The translations under genes and the position numbers were made by a program. 64,000 nucleotides of DNA. Origin: Deltaproteobacteria bacterium (lineage in GTDB: Bacteria; Desulfobacterota; Syntrophia; Syntrophales; JAFGHS01). Location: assembly GCA_016928025.1 (NCBI GenBank), contig JAFGLN010000031.1, positions 1 through 64,000 on the forward strand, written 5' to 3'. The notes under the pieces are model-generated. The model worked only from the letters and a program-made list of their open reading frames with translations, did not search any database and was not told the origin of the DNA. Each line of letters starts with the position of its first letter. Position 1 is the stretch's first letter. Of the stretch, positions 43,269 to 51,790 are shown one piece after another.

Positions 43269-43409
43269 ATGAGTCAATTGGGAAAAAGATACGAATGCAC
43301 GGTTTGCGGCACAGTTGTGCTTTGCACGAAAGCGAGTCCGTCCAATCCGATTTGCTGCGATAAGGAAATGGATGTTCAAAAGCCGAAAAAAAAGCCGTCA
43401 TCCGATTAA
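43269..43409 (+). CDS. Second desulforedoxin-type iron protein (46 aa)
   Basis: Reads as 46 codons from the ATG at 43269. CTVC and CC give the same CxxC...CC site (ECTVCGTVVLCTKA, ICCDKEMDV). It has an extra Cys (VLC) and a basic tail KPKKKPSSD absent from the first copy. It is a tandem paralog of the 43135 gene; the pair may form a heterodimer or serve different partners. Confidence 0.85.
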   Translation: MSQLGKRYECTVCGTVVLCTKASPSNPICCDKEMDVQKPKKKPSSD

Positions 43410-43528
43410 TATGACCTCTAAGTTTAATGGATTTTAGATTCCGGGGGTCATTTATTCGACCTCTTTCTGAAAATCATCTCATGTAAATCTTTCCGACCCC
43501 TTGGATCTTTTTTATGTGGAGGAGGCTG

Positions 43529-44485
43529 ATGAAAAAGACGCGCGTTTGTGAATTACTGGGCATTCAGTATCCCATCTTGCAGGGTGGAATGCTTTGGCTG
43601 GCCGATGCCGGATTGGCGGCCGCCGTGTCCAATGCCGGGGGCTTGGGTGTCATCAGTCCGATGGCAGGCATGAAGCCTCACGGCAATCCCGTGAAGAATC
43701 TCGACAAGCAGATCGTCAGGGCCAAAGAGCTGACCGATCAGCCCTTTGGCGTCAATATCCCCCTCGATCTGCGGGACTGCGGTCTTTTGATGGAAGTGAT
43801 TCTGGAACATGAAGTCAGGGTTGTGATCACGGCAGCAGGCGATCCGCGCCTTTATACGGAGTTATTGCAGAGCGCCCATACCCGTGTCATCCATGTCGTC
43901 AGTTCCGTCAAACACGCGAAAGTTGCCGAAGAAGCGGGTGTCGATGCCCTGGTCTGTGAAGGCGTCGAGGCGGCGGCCCGGAACGGTTATGATGAACTGC
44001 CACTTTTCTCCCTGATCCCCCAGGTGGCGGATGCCGTGAGGATTCCCATCATTGCGGCAGGCGGCATTGCCGATTCACGGGGTATCGCCGCGGCTTTTGC
44101 CCTGGGTGCGGAGGGCGTCCAACTGGGTACCCGGTTTGTCGCCGTCCAGGAGAATATCGCCCATCCAAACTATAAGGATGCCATTGTGAACGCCGGTGAC
44201 ACGGATACGGCCATTACCTGCCGGCCCTTGATTCCCTCTCGCAGCCTCAAAAATACCGAGTTCAGCCAGGTGCTTCTGGCGATGGAACAGGCGGGGGCTT
44301 CGGCGGACGCAATCCGGGAGTTTATGGGCCATGCCGCTTCCCGGCGGGCGGGGCTGGAGGGCGATCTGGACAACGGGGAGGCCTATTGCGGGTCGTCCGC
44401 CGGACTGGTCCGCGAGATTACCACGGCAAAAGAGGTGATTCAAAGCCTGGTGGCCGGCTATCCGGGAGTGGTTAAAAAACTGTAA
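43529..44485 (+). CDS. Nitronate monooxygenase / FabK-like FMN protein
   Basis: 318 residues of the 2-nitropropane dioxygenase superfamily: PILQGGMLWLADAGLAAAVSNAGGLGVIS at the N-terminus, PIIAAGGIADSRGIAAAFALGAEGVQLGTRF for FMN phosphate binding. In acyl-CoA degradation clusters of anaerobes such proteins are common and may act as enoyl reductases rather than on nitronates. The ATG at 43529 has GGAGGAGG upstream; the frame opens at 43514. Confidence 0.88.
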   Translation: MKKTRVCELLGIQYPILQGGMLWLADAGLAAAVSNAGGLGVISPMAGMKPHGNPVKNLDKQIVRAKELTDQPFGVNIPLDLRDCGLLMEVILEHEVRVVITAAGDPRLYTELLQSAHTRVIHVVSSVKHAKVAEEAGVDALVCEGVEAAARNGYDELPLFSLIPQVADAVRIPIIAAGGIADSRGIAAAFALGAEGVQLGTRFVAVQENIAHPNYKDAIVNAGDTDTAITCRPLIPSRSLKNTEFSQVLLAMEQAGASADAIREFMGHAASRRAGLEGDLDNGEAYCGSSAGLVREITTAKEVIQSLVAGYPGVVKKL

Positions 44486-44613
44486 ATCGATGGGATATGA
44501 TGGTTTGTTTGTCGATCAGATACCTTATTGAAATGATGAAGCATGACGCTATCGGATAATTAATGTATGGCAATGCCAAAGCGATAAAAATTCAAATTGA
44601 AAAGGAGAAGATT

Positions 44614-45576
44614 ATGGACGTAAAGAAAAACATTCAGAACATGCTGGTTGCATGTAACGCAGTCAAAGAAGGGGAAAAATATTTGGTTGTTGCGGACAGT
44701 TCTCCCCGTCCGGCCCATTTGGGTCAAACGCTTTTGGATGCCCTGCTGGACATGGGGCATGAAACAACTCTGGCCATTTTCCCCCCACGGAGAGTAGACG
44801 GAGCAGAACCGCCCGGTGCGGTTGCGGCGGCCATGAAAGAAGTGAACGCCATCTTCTCCATCGCGGAAGGGGCGACGATCGCTCACACGACGGCCCGGAA
44901 GGAATCCTCGGCCCTGGGCGTGCGTTTTCATATCATCAGCGCGTTGGAGGCCGATCTGGAGAAACACGAGCTGAAAGCGGAAGACATTGCGCTGTGCAAG
45001 GAACGGACGGTCAAGATCGCCAAGGCTTTGAAAGAGGGTAAGGTAGCGAAAGTCACCACGCCGAAGGGCACCGATATCACCTTTGAAATCGGTGGACGGG
45101 CGACCCTGGCCGTTTATCCGAGCAATCCCTTCAACGGCACGATTCCCTATTATGCCGAGTCCGCCGTGGCACCGATTGAGGGGACCGCCGAGGGGACGAT
45201 TATTGTCGACCTGGCGTTCCGCAACTGGAATTATATCCTCGAAGAGCCTCTGAAAATCATTGTCAAAGGCGGCAAGGCCGTGGAGATGATCGGCGCCAAA
45301 AAAGACTACGATATCCTCTGGAAAATCGCAACGACGGACGAGAACGCGTCAAACATCGCAGAACTGGGAATTGGGACCTGCCATTATCTGCCCCGGCCAA
45401 TGAAAGGGACGTCCCTCGACTTTGCCCGTTACGGGACGGCTCATATCGCCGTCGGTAGAAACAATGACATTGGTGGTAACACCATGAGCCGTGTCCACCA
45501 GGATGTTTTATTCGATAAACCGACCATCTTCATTGATGATGCCTGCATCATGAAGGATGGGGAGTTGCAGATCTAA
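44614..45576 (+). CDS. M29 aminopeptidase/NicX-like metalloprotein (COG2309)
   Basis: 320 residues. The layout matches the leucyl-aminopeptidase-T/NicX group: EGATIAHTTARKE, VTTPKGTDITFEIGGR, ELGIGTC, and GTAHIAVGRNNDIGG. Members include M29 peptidases and the ring-opening 2,5-dihydroxypyridine dioxygenase NicX. In a carboxylic-acid cluster a hydrolytic or ring-related role is as likely as peptide cleavage. The ATG at 44614 has AAGGAGAAG upstream; the frame opens at 44563. It is followed by a strong hairpin. Confidence 0.8.
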   Translation: MDVKKNIQNMLVACNAVKEGEKYLVVADSSPRPAHLGQTLLDALLDMGHETTLAIFPPRRVDGAEPPGAVAAAMKEVNAIFSIAEGATIAHTTARKESSALGVRFHIISALEADLEKHELKAEDIALCKERTVKIAKALKEGKVAKVTTPKGTDITFEIGGRATLAVYPSNPFNGTIPYYAESAVAPIEGTAEGTIIVDLAFRNWNYILEEPLKIIVKGGKAVEMIGAKKDYDILWKIATTDENASNIAELGIGTCHYLPRPMKGTSLDFARYGTAHIAVGRNNDIGGNTMSRVHQDVLFDKPTIFIDDACIMKDGELQI

Positions 45577-45614
45577 AAAAAATTGTTTCTTGGTTTAGAC
45601 TCGACCGTTGTGAT

Positions 45615-45655
45615 ATAGGGATTGAAGCGATTTACAAGGTCGCTTCAATCCCTAT
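45615..45655 (+). terminator. Strong hairpin after the M29-like gene (possible terminator)
   Basis: ATAGGGATTGAAGCGA pairs perfectly with TCGCTTCAATCCCTAT over a nine-base loop, 38 bp past the stop codon. No T-run follows, so it could be a terminator, a processing site or an mRNA stabiliser between this gene and the mutase. Confidence 0.5.
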
Positions 45656-45732
45656 TCCGTAAGCCTTAAACACCGCAGAGCAAAATAGAAGCCTTTTGCA
45701 AATTCGTCGCATTCGACAAGGAGATAAAGGAC

Positions 45733-47391
45733 ATGTCTGCCAATTCCAAAGAGGAAGCAAAAAACCAAGCAGCTCAGGATCAGAAAAGTCAAAAGGGTGA
45801 AAAAGGTCTCCGGACGCTGTCCGGATACCCTGTGCCCAAATTTTACACGGCGGAAGACCTGAAAGCCTTTGATATCGAAGCGGAATTGGGTCATCCCGGC
45901 GATTATCCTTTCACGCGGGGCATTACCGAAGATATGTACCGGGAGAAATTCTGGGTCATGAGCCAGTATGCGGGTTTTGGAACGGCTCGCGAATCCAACG
46001 AGCGGTTCAAGTACCTGATCGCCAAAGGCGGCTCCGGCGTGGGCATCGCTCTGGATTTGCCGACGCAGCTCGGCATGGATTCGGACCATCCCCAGGCGCA
46101 AGGCGAAGTGGGTCGCACGGGCGTGGCCATCGATTCGCTGCGTGATATTGAGATCATGCTGGAGGGCATTCCCCTGGAAAAGGTCGGCATCATCCGCACG
46201 ACCGCCAATGCCATCGGCCCCATCGCCTGTGCGTGGCTGGTGGCCCTGGGGGAAAAGCGGGGCTGTCCGCCGACCACCTTCAGCGTGCGGCTGCAAAACG
46301 ACGTCCTCAAGGAATTCGTTGCCCGGGGGACCCATATCTTTCCACCCGCACCGTCGGTGAAACTCTGCATCGACGCCCTGGAATACTGCGCCCGTCATGT
46401 CCCGAACTGGCTGCCTCTGACGGCCTGCGGGAGCCACATGCGTCAGGCCGGCGGCAAGGTCAAGCACGAACTGGGCTTTGCCATTGCCAACGCCATCGCC
46501 TACGCGGATGAGGCCATCCGGCGGGGACTGAAAATCGAGGATTTTGCACCGACCCTGACTTTTCATTTTCTGATCCATAAGGACTTTTTCGAAGAGATCG
46601 CCAAGTACCGGGCGGCCCGCCGGGTCTGGGCCAAGCTCGTCAAAACGCGGTATGGCTCCGACGATGCGGAATCGCAAAAAATGCACATCAGCGCCTATAC
46701 TGCCGGCGTTACCCTGACGGCCCAGCAGCCGCTCAACAATGTGAGCCGCGTGACGCTGCAGGCCCTGGCCGCCGTCCTGGGCGGCGTCCAGTATCTGGCC
46801 ACCTCGTCCTATGACGAAGCCCTTTCCCTGCCGTCCGAAGAGGCCGTGACCATCGCTCTCAGGACCCAGCAGATCATTGCCCATGAAAGCGGCGTGGCCA
46901 GTGTCGCCGATCCTCTGGGCGGGTCCTATTTCCTGGAGCACCTCACCGATGCCATCGAAAAGGATGTGTGGGCCGTTCTGGAAGAGGTGGAGAAAAAAGG
47001 CGGGGCCGTGGAGGCCATTTCACAGGGATTCTACCAAAAGGAACTTATGGAGTCGGCGTGGGAGCAGCAGCGCGCGATCGACCGGGGCGAGGAAATCGTC
47101 GTCGGCGTCAACCAGTATGAAACGGGCGAGGAGATCGAAATGCCCAGCTTCCGGGTCAATCCCGCCGTGGAAAAAGAGCAGCTGGAAAATCTGGCGCGGT
47201 TGAAGCAAGAACGGGATAGCCAGGCCGTCCAGCGCGGTCTGGAGGCGGTCCGCGTTGCCGGAAAGAAAAACGAAAATCTCGTTCCGTCCCTTGTGGAAGC
47301 CGTCAAGGCCTATGCCACCATCGGCGAGATATGCGACGTCCTGCGCGAGGTTTACGGCGAGTATAAGGAGCCCCTGTCGTTTTTGAGGTAA
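45733..47391 (+). CDS. B12-dependent acyl-CoA mutase, large (catalytic) subunit
   Basis: 552 residues, the methylmalonyl/isobutyryl-CoA mutase TIM-barrel subunit without a B12 domain. Compared with the P. shermanii enzyme, Tyr79 matches Tyr89 and Arg198 matches Arg207, the residues that hold a substrate carboxylate. However, Arg87 is Ser77, Thr85 is Val75, Arg82 is Lys72 and Tyr243 is Ser234; the catalytic His is kept (GSHMRQAGG). It is thus like methylmalonyl-CoA mutase at the carboxylate end but changed elsewhere, suggesting a different acyl substrate. The B12 subunit is at 51226-51618 and the chaperone GTPase at 51791. AAGGAGAT precedes the ATG. Confidence 0.93.
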   Translation: MSANSKEEAKNQAAQDQKSQKGEKGLRTLSGYPVPKFYTAEDLKAFDIEAELGHPGDYPFTRGITEDMYREKFWVMSQYAGFGTARESNERFKYLIAKGGSGVGIALDLPTQLGMDSDHPQAQGEVGRTGVAIDSLRDIEIMLEGIPLEKVGIIRTTANAIGPIACAWLVALGEKRGCPPTTFSVRLQNDVLKEFVARGTHIFPPAPSVKLCIDALEYCARHVPNWLPLTACGSHMRQAGGKVKHELGFAIANAIAYADEAIRRGLKIEDFAPTLTFHFLIHKDFFEEIAKYRAARRVWAKLVKTRYGSDDAESQKMHISAYTAGVTLTAQQPLNNVSRVTLQALAAVLGGVQYLATSSYDEALSLPSEEAVTIALRTQQIIAHESGVASVADPLGGSYFLEHLTDAIEKDVWAVLEEVEKKGGAVEAISQGFYQKELMESAWEQQRAIDRGEEIVVGVNQYETGEEIEMPSFRVNPAVEKEQLENLARLKQERDSQAVQRGLEAVRVAGKKNENLVPSLVEAVKAYATIGEICDVLREVYGEYKEPLSFLR

Positions 47392-47403
47392 TTGCCGGGA
47401 ATG

Positions 47404-47588
47404 CAAGCATTTGGAGCCCTCTGCCGCTCAAGAATCTTTTCTCGACCCTGCAGCTGCTCGCTGCACTGCCGAGCCGCAAACTCGCGCCTAAAGTCGCTTA
47501 AACATGCGGCCCGTCGGTCGTTCCACTGCGCGCGTAGGGGACCCCGGAAAACATTCGATTCGCGACTCCGGGCTCCGACATGCAGCCA
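47404..47588. repeat. Long-hairpin repeat, family B, copy B5 (orientation of B1)
   Basis: Same element as B1 without the 25-bp palindrome (it has GGGGACCCCGGAAAA there). It begins 13 bp after the mutase stop codon and fills most of the gap before the PrpD-like gene. Confidence 0.85.
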
Positions 47589-47677
47589 TAAGTTTGATAT
47601 TTCTTGGGTACGAGAGGTGGTGTTTTAGTGCGTTTCCCCGTCATTGCCATAATTAAAGAAAAGAGAGGAGGACTCCG

Positions 47678-49021
47678 TTGACCGCCACATTGCTGGATCA
47701 ACTCGCAGCATTCGTCAAAGTAACTGCGTCTGAGGACATTCCGGCCGGTGTGAAGGAGGCCGCCAAGGTTAGGATCATCAACCTCATGGCCGCCGTCGGC
47801 CTGGGCATGTGCTCAGGGGTAGAAAATCCTCTCCTGAACGTGACCCGCATTCCGTCCCAGCCGGAGGCGACGATCCTTTTTTCCGGAGAGCCGGCGCCGG
47901 CCCCCCATGCCGCCGCCTGCAACAGCTATATCGCCACCTCCTCCGGTACGGAAGACGGCAGCCGGTTTGCCGGGGCCCATCCGTCATCGGGCATCATCCC
48001 GTCCGCTTTGGCGGCCGCGGAGACCATGGGTGCCTCGGGTGCGGATTTTTTGACCGCTGTTATCCTGGGCTATGAGGTCCACCTGCGGATCGGTTATGCC
48101 CTCTATCCCTATGACCTGCACCGGGGATTCCACTCCTCCGCCATCCTGGCCCCGCTGGGATCGGCGGCGGCGGTCGGCAGACTCCTGGGGATCGACGCAA
48201 CGGCTCTCCGAAATGCCCTGTCTCTGGCCTGCCTCTCGTCGGCGGGCCTGGTCTGCGCCTTCGACGCCTATCCGGCCAAATGCTATCAGATTGCGCGGGC
48301 CGTGAAGGGCGGCTATGAAGCGGCCCTTCTGGCTAAAGACGGCATGCCCGGCCCGGAACTCGCCCTGGAGGATGGTTTTCTGAAGGCTTATGGAAATGTC
48401 GAAGCGATTGATTTGAGCGGCTTGGGCTCACGGTTTCTCGTTACCGAGACTTATTTGAAAATTCATGGAGGCTGCCGCCACATTCACCCCGCCATCGACG
48501 CCGCCCTTTCCCTGAGAAACGAGGAGGGTGTCCGGCCGGATGGGGTCGAAGCGATTTCCGTCGGCATTACCTCCGCGGCCCATGCGATGGAACGGGAAAA
48601 TCCCCAAACCTATACGGATGCCCGCTTCAACACCCCGTTTCTCATTGCCGTCGCCCTGCAGGAAGGGCAGGTGTCGGACGAGCAGATTACGGATGCGCTG
48701 CTGGCCGACCAACGGCTCCAGGCCCTCTGCGCAAAAACGCAGGTTGCCGTTGATCCGGAACTGGACAAAAATTTCCCGGCCGAACGGGGGGCATGGGTCG
48801 AGATAAAACTGAAAGACGGCCGCACGGTGAGCAGGCGGCTGCAAAACCCGGTCGGGGAGCCGGAGAACCCTCTGGCGCCGGAGGTCGTGGGGACCATGTT
48901 TAAAAAAGCCCTGACCGGTATCCTGCCGCCGGACCGCATCGATTTCCTGTCCGGCTATCTGCAGGATTTGGAAAAGCAGAAGAGTTTGATGCCCTTTTTC
49001 GACGCGATCGTGAATAAATAA
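47678..49021 (+). CDS. MmgE/PrpD family protein
   Basis: 447 residues of the 2-methylcitrate dehydratase/cis-aconitate decarboxylase superfamily (YIATSSGTEDGSRFAGAHPSSG, GYEVHLRIGYALYP, GFHSSAILAPLGSAAAVGRLLG, KIHGGCRHIHPAIDA). Members dehydrate or decarboxylate hydroxy-polycarboxylic acids or act as epimerases. It starts at TTG 47678, chosen because of the strong GAGAGGAGGA just ahead; no nearby ATG fits. It sits between the two mutase subunit genes, so it may act on the rearranged product. Confidence 0.88.
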   Translation: MTATLLDQLAAFVKVTASEDIPAGVKEAAKVRIINLMAAVGLGMCSGVENPLLNVTRIPSQPEATILFSGEPAPAPHAAACNSYIATSSGTEDGSRFAGAHPSSGIIPSALAAAETMGASGADFLTAVILGYEVHLRIGYALYPYDLHRGFHSSAILAPLGSAAAVGRLLGIDATALRNALSLACLSSAGLVCAFDAYPAKCYQIARAVKGGYEAALLAKDGMPGPELALEDGFLKAYGNVEAIDLSGLGSRFLVTETYLKIHGGCRHIHPAIDAALSLRNEEGVRPDGVEAISVGITSAAHAMERENPQTYTDARFNTPFLIAVALQEGQVSDEQITDALLADQRLQALCAKTQVAVDPELDKNFPAERGAWVEIKLKDGRTVSRRLQNPVGEPENPLAPEVVGTMFKKALTGILPPDRIDFLSGYLQDLEKQKSLMPFFDAIVNK

Positions 49022-49070
49022 AGATACAAGGGTGTGATTTATTTATATTGAAAATCAACTTGAAGCTGTG

Positions 49071-49124
49071 TGCCGGAGCCCGGAGCCGCGAATCGCTTGA
49101 GCGGCGAAGGGTTCCAAGCGCTTT
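49071..49124. repeat. Long-hairpin repeat, family B, copy B6 (internal deletion)
   Basis: Only the two outer arms remain, fused: GCCGGAGCCCGGAGCCGCGAAT then CTTGAGCGGCGAAGGGTTCC. The hairpin core is deleted. This is the footprint expected from deletion between the arms of a palindrome. Confidence 0.7.
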
Positions 49125-49220
49125 GCCTAATCATCTTTCTTCCATTAAAAAGACCTTACACACATGGGGTAGGGTGCTGGGAATGATGGAGACTGGATAA
49201 TAACTATTCGGAGGTTTTTC

Positions 49221-50816
49221 ATGCTGGATTCAGAAATAGAATGGGGAGACGATCTCATTAAACTGCCCCGTGAGCAGTGGACACTCGGGAGACTGCTGAC
49301 GGAAAAGGCCGAACGGAACCAGGATAAGGTGTATCTTCTTTTCCAGGACCAGAGCTTTACCTATAATCAGTTTGAGGAAAAGGCAAACCAGGCGGCCAAC
49401 GCCCTCACTGCTTTGGGCGTCAAAAAGGGGGACAAGGTCGGGGTCCTGATGCTGAACTGTCCGGAGTATCTCTTCCTGTGGTTCGGGATCTGTAAGGTCG
49501 GTGCCGTGATGGTTCCCTTCAACGTGGAGTGGAAGGGGGATATCCTCTCTTACATCCTGGAACATTCCGATACCCGGGGCGTTATCGTGCAGCAGGATCT
49601 CCTGCCGCAGGTGGAAGACGCCCTCGGTGGCCGCAAGCTCGACTTTTACGTTATCCGGTCCGTCGGAAACGGGCCCCTGCATCCCGGCACGTCGGACCTG
49701 AAGGATTTCTTCACCGGCCCCGGCACCTTCACGTCGCCGCCCATCGCCCACACCGATCCGTTTCAGATCATGTATACATCGGGCACGACGGGTCGTTCCA
49801 AGGGCGTGGTGCGCTCCCATGAATACGTCATTTTGAGGGCCCTCCGGGCGCTGCGCGTGTTCGGCTACACCGAAGACGATATTTTTTATACCGCCCTGCC
49901 GTTCCACCACGGGAACGCCCAGAATCTGACGACGCTGCCCGCCCTCCTGAAGAATGCAAAGCTGGCCCTGGGTGTCCGTTTTTCGGCGAGCCAGTTCTGG
50001 CTGGACATCCGCAAGCACAAAGCGACCACCTTCAATTATATCGGGGCCATGCTGCCGATCCTCTATAAGCAGCCGCCGACCCCCGATGACGTGAACAATA
50101 ATGTCCGGTTCATCCGGGGCGCCGGAGCGCCGGAGGACATTATCCTGGATTTCGAAAAGCGGTTCGGTCTGGAAATCGTCGAATCCTACGGAACGACGGA
50201 AGGCGGCTCCATCCAGAACCGGCCGGGGAAGCGGAAGCTCGGTTCCATGGGCTGGCCGCCCTATTATAACGAGGCCAAGGTCGTGGATGACGACGATAAC
50301 GACCTGCCTCCCGGCAAGATCGGCGAGATGATTATCCGCCCCACGGACCCGGAGGAGAAATGGGTGGAATATTATAAAGACGAGGAAGCCAGCGATGAAA
50401 AAATGAAGGACGGCTGGTTCCGTTCCGGCGACCTGGCCCTGGTGGACGAGGACGGGTTTTTCTTCTTCAAAGGGCGCAAGAAGGACGCCCTGCGGCGGCG
50501 CGGGGAAAACATCTCGGCCCAGGAAGTGGAAAAGGTCATCGACCGGCACCCGGCAGTGATGGAGTCTGCTGTTTACGGCGTTCCGTCCGAATTATCGGAA
50601 GAAGATGTGATGACCGCCGTGGTTTTAAAGCCGGGGCAGACCCTGACGCACGAGGACCTGATTACTTACTGCGAAGCCAATATGGCGCGCTTCATGGTGC
50701 CCCGTTATGTCGAGTTTATGGACGCCCTTCCCCAAACGCCCACCCTCCGCACGGAAAAGTATAAACTGGTCGAGCGGGGCGTGACGCCGGCGACATGGGA
50801 CCGGGAGAAAAAATAA
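49221..50816 (+). CDS. AMP-forming acyl-CoA ligase (crotonobetaine/fatty-acid ligase-like)
   Basis: 531 residues. The P-loop motif YTSGTTGRSK is at about 185-194, SYGTTEGGSIQNRPG is the A5 region, KGRKKDALRRRGENIS the hinge, and the C-terminal lysine region reads TPTLRTEKYKL. It activates a carboxylic acid to its CoA ester. CGGAGGT precedes the ATG at 49221. It lies between the PrpD-like gene and the B12 subunit, so it probably feeds the mutase branch. Confidence 0.92.
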   Translation: MLDSEIEWGDDLIKLPREQWTLGRLLTEKAERNQDKVYLLFQDQSFTYNQFEEKANQAANALTALGVKKGDKVGVLMLNCPEYLFLWFGICKVGAVMVPFNVEWKGDILSYILEHSDTRGVIVQQDLLPQVEDALGGRKLDFYVIRSVGNGPLHPGTSDLKDFFTGPGTFTSPPIAHTDPFQIMYTSGTTGRSKGVVRSHEYVILRALRALRVFGYTEDDIFYTALPFHHGNAQNLTTLPALLKNAKLALGVRFSASQFWLDIRKHKATTFNYIGAMLPILYKQPPTPDDVNNNVRFIRGAGAPEDIILDFEKRFGLEIVESYGTTEGGSIQNRPGKRKLGSMGWPPYYNEAKVVDDDDNDLPPGKIGEMIIRPTDPEEKWVEYYKDEEASDEKMKDGWFRSGDLALVDEDGFFFFKGRKKDALRRRGENISAQEVEKVIDRHPAVMESAVYGVPSELSEEDVMTAVVLKPGQTLTHEDLITYCEANMARFMVPRYVEFMDALPQTPTLRTEKYKLVERGVTPATWDREKK

Positions 50817-50851
50817 TCTGCCGTAATTCCGGTAAGGAAGAGTATATGTGC

Positions 50852-51062
50852 GGCGCGGCATTTGGAGCATTGCGCCGCTCAGAATCTTTTTCCGACCCTC
50901 TAACGGCTCGCTCCGCTGCTGTTTTTTATGGGGACAGTTTTTTTAAACTGTGCCCATAAAAAACGCCCTCAGACATGCGTCCCGTCGAGCGTTCCGCTGC
51001 GCGTAGAGGGGCCCCGGAAAAATCTTCGATTCACGGTGCCATGCTCCTGCATGCCGCCACAA
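50852..51062. repeat. Long-hairpin repeat, family B, copy B7, with displaced palindrome
   Basis: Same element as B1, but the GGGGACAGTTTT palindrome sits near the centre (50923-50963, TTTTTTATGGGGACAG...CATAAAAAA) rather than in the right arm. The arm position holds GGGGCCCCGGAAAAA instead. This shows the small palindrome moves independently. Confidence 0.8.
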
Positions 51063-51179
51063 GAGCATAAGGACATTGTCATGCAAATTGCAATGCAGTC
51101 TCGGATGAGAGAATCCAGTCAGTTCGATTACACGGATTGTGGATCAAGCTCCACCCTGGCGGGGTGACGGGAATCCATT

Positions 51180-51223
51180 AAATTCCCTCTTCCCTTGAGG
51201 GAGAGGGTTAGAGTGAGGGGGTA
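51180..51223. repeat. Family A fragment supplying the ribosome-binding site of the B12 subunit
   Basis: CCCTTGAGGGAGAGGGTTAG and AGTGAGGGGGTAAA match one arm of the family A element. The GAGGGGG that serves as ribosome-binding site for the ATG at 51226 is part of this remnant. Confidence 0.6.
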
Positions 51224-51225
51224 AA

Positions 51226-51618
51226 ATGAAAAAACTGCGCATATTGATTGCCAAAGTAGGACTGGACGGCCACGACCGGGGGGCCAAGTCCGTTGCCGTC
51301 GGGCTCCGGGACGCGGGGATGGAGGTCATCTATACGGGCATCCGGCAGACCGCCGAGTCCGTCGTTTCCGTCGCCGTTCAGGAAGATGTGGACGCCATCG
51401 GCATCAGCAGCCTCGCGGGCGCCCATATGACGATGTTCCCGAAAGTGATGCGCCTTCTGGAAGAGAAGGGGGCCAGAGACATTATGGTTTTCGGCGGAGG
51501 CATCATTCCCCGGGATGATATCGTCGAGTTGAAGAAGATTGGCGTGGGAAAACTCTTTCTTCCCGGCACGAAGATCTCCGATGTCGTGGCCTATCTGAAC
51601 GAAGCATTTCCGAACTGA
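51226..51618 (+). CDS. B12-binding subunit of acyl-CoA mutase
   Basis: 130 residues, a stand-alone cobalamin-binding domain. DGHDRG gives the DxHxxG base-off/His-on motif (His17, the cobalt ligand), with SSLAGAH and [10 protein letters not shown] later. It matches the small subunit of isobutyryl-CoA-type mutases. It pairs with the large subunit at 45733-47391, from which it is separated by two enzyme genes. The ribosome-binding site is provided by a repeat fragment. Confidence 0.93.
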   Translation: MKKLRILIAKVGLDGHDRGAKSVAVGLRDAGMEVIYTGIRQTAESVVSVAVQEDVDAIGISSLAGAHMTMFPKVMRLLEEKGARDIMVFGGGIIPRDDIVELKKIGVGKLFLPGTKISDVVAYLNEAFPN

Positions 51619-51790
51619 CGGTTTTCACCTTCCTCTATTTCCTGTTCCCTGGTGGGAGAGGGGGAATCTTTACGCATGGTCATTTCGGCAAAAACCGGAA
51701 TCCGGTCTTTTTTAATCCTGCTTCAGCGGGCCCGGGTCCCGGATCGGCGTCCGGGATGACAGGAAAATTTATTTTATAGACGAACACACC

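Noticed and set aside
45652-50549. Long open frames antisense to the mutase and ligase genes (minus 45652-46941 and 49230-50549), and similar ones at 16516-17151, 17910-18797 and 21167-22144
   Set aside because: They lie opposite genes with clear families, have no recognisable domains and arise from codon-position base bias.
28836-51062. CRISPR array
   Set aside because: The repeats are about 185 bp, far apart, in both orientations and between genes; there are no regularly spaced short repeats or cas genes.
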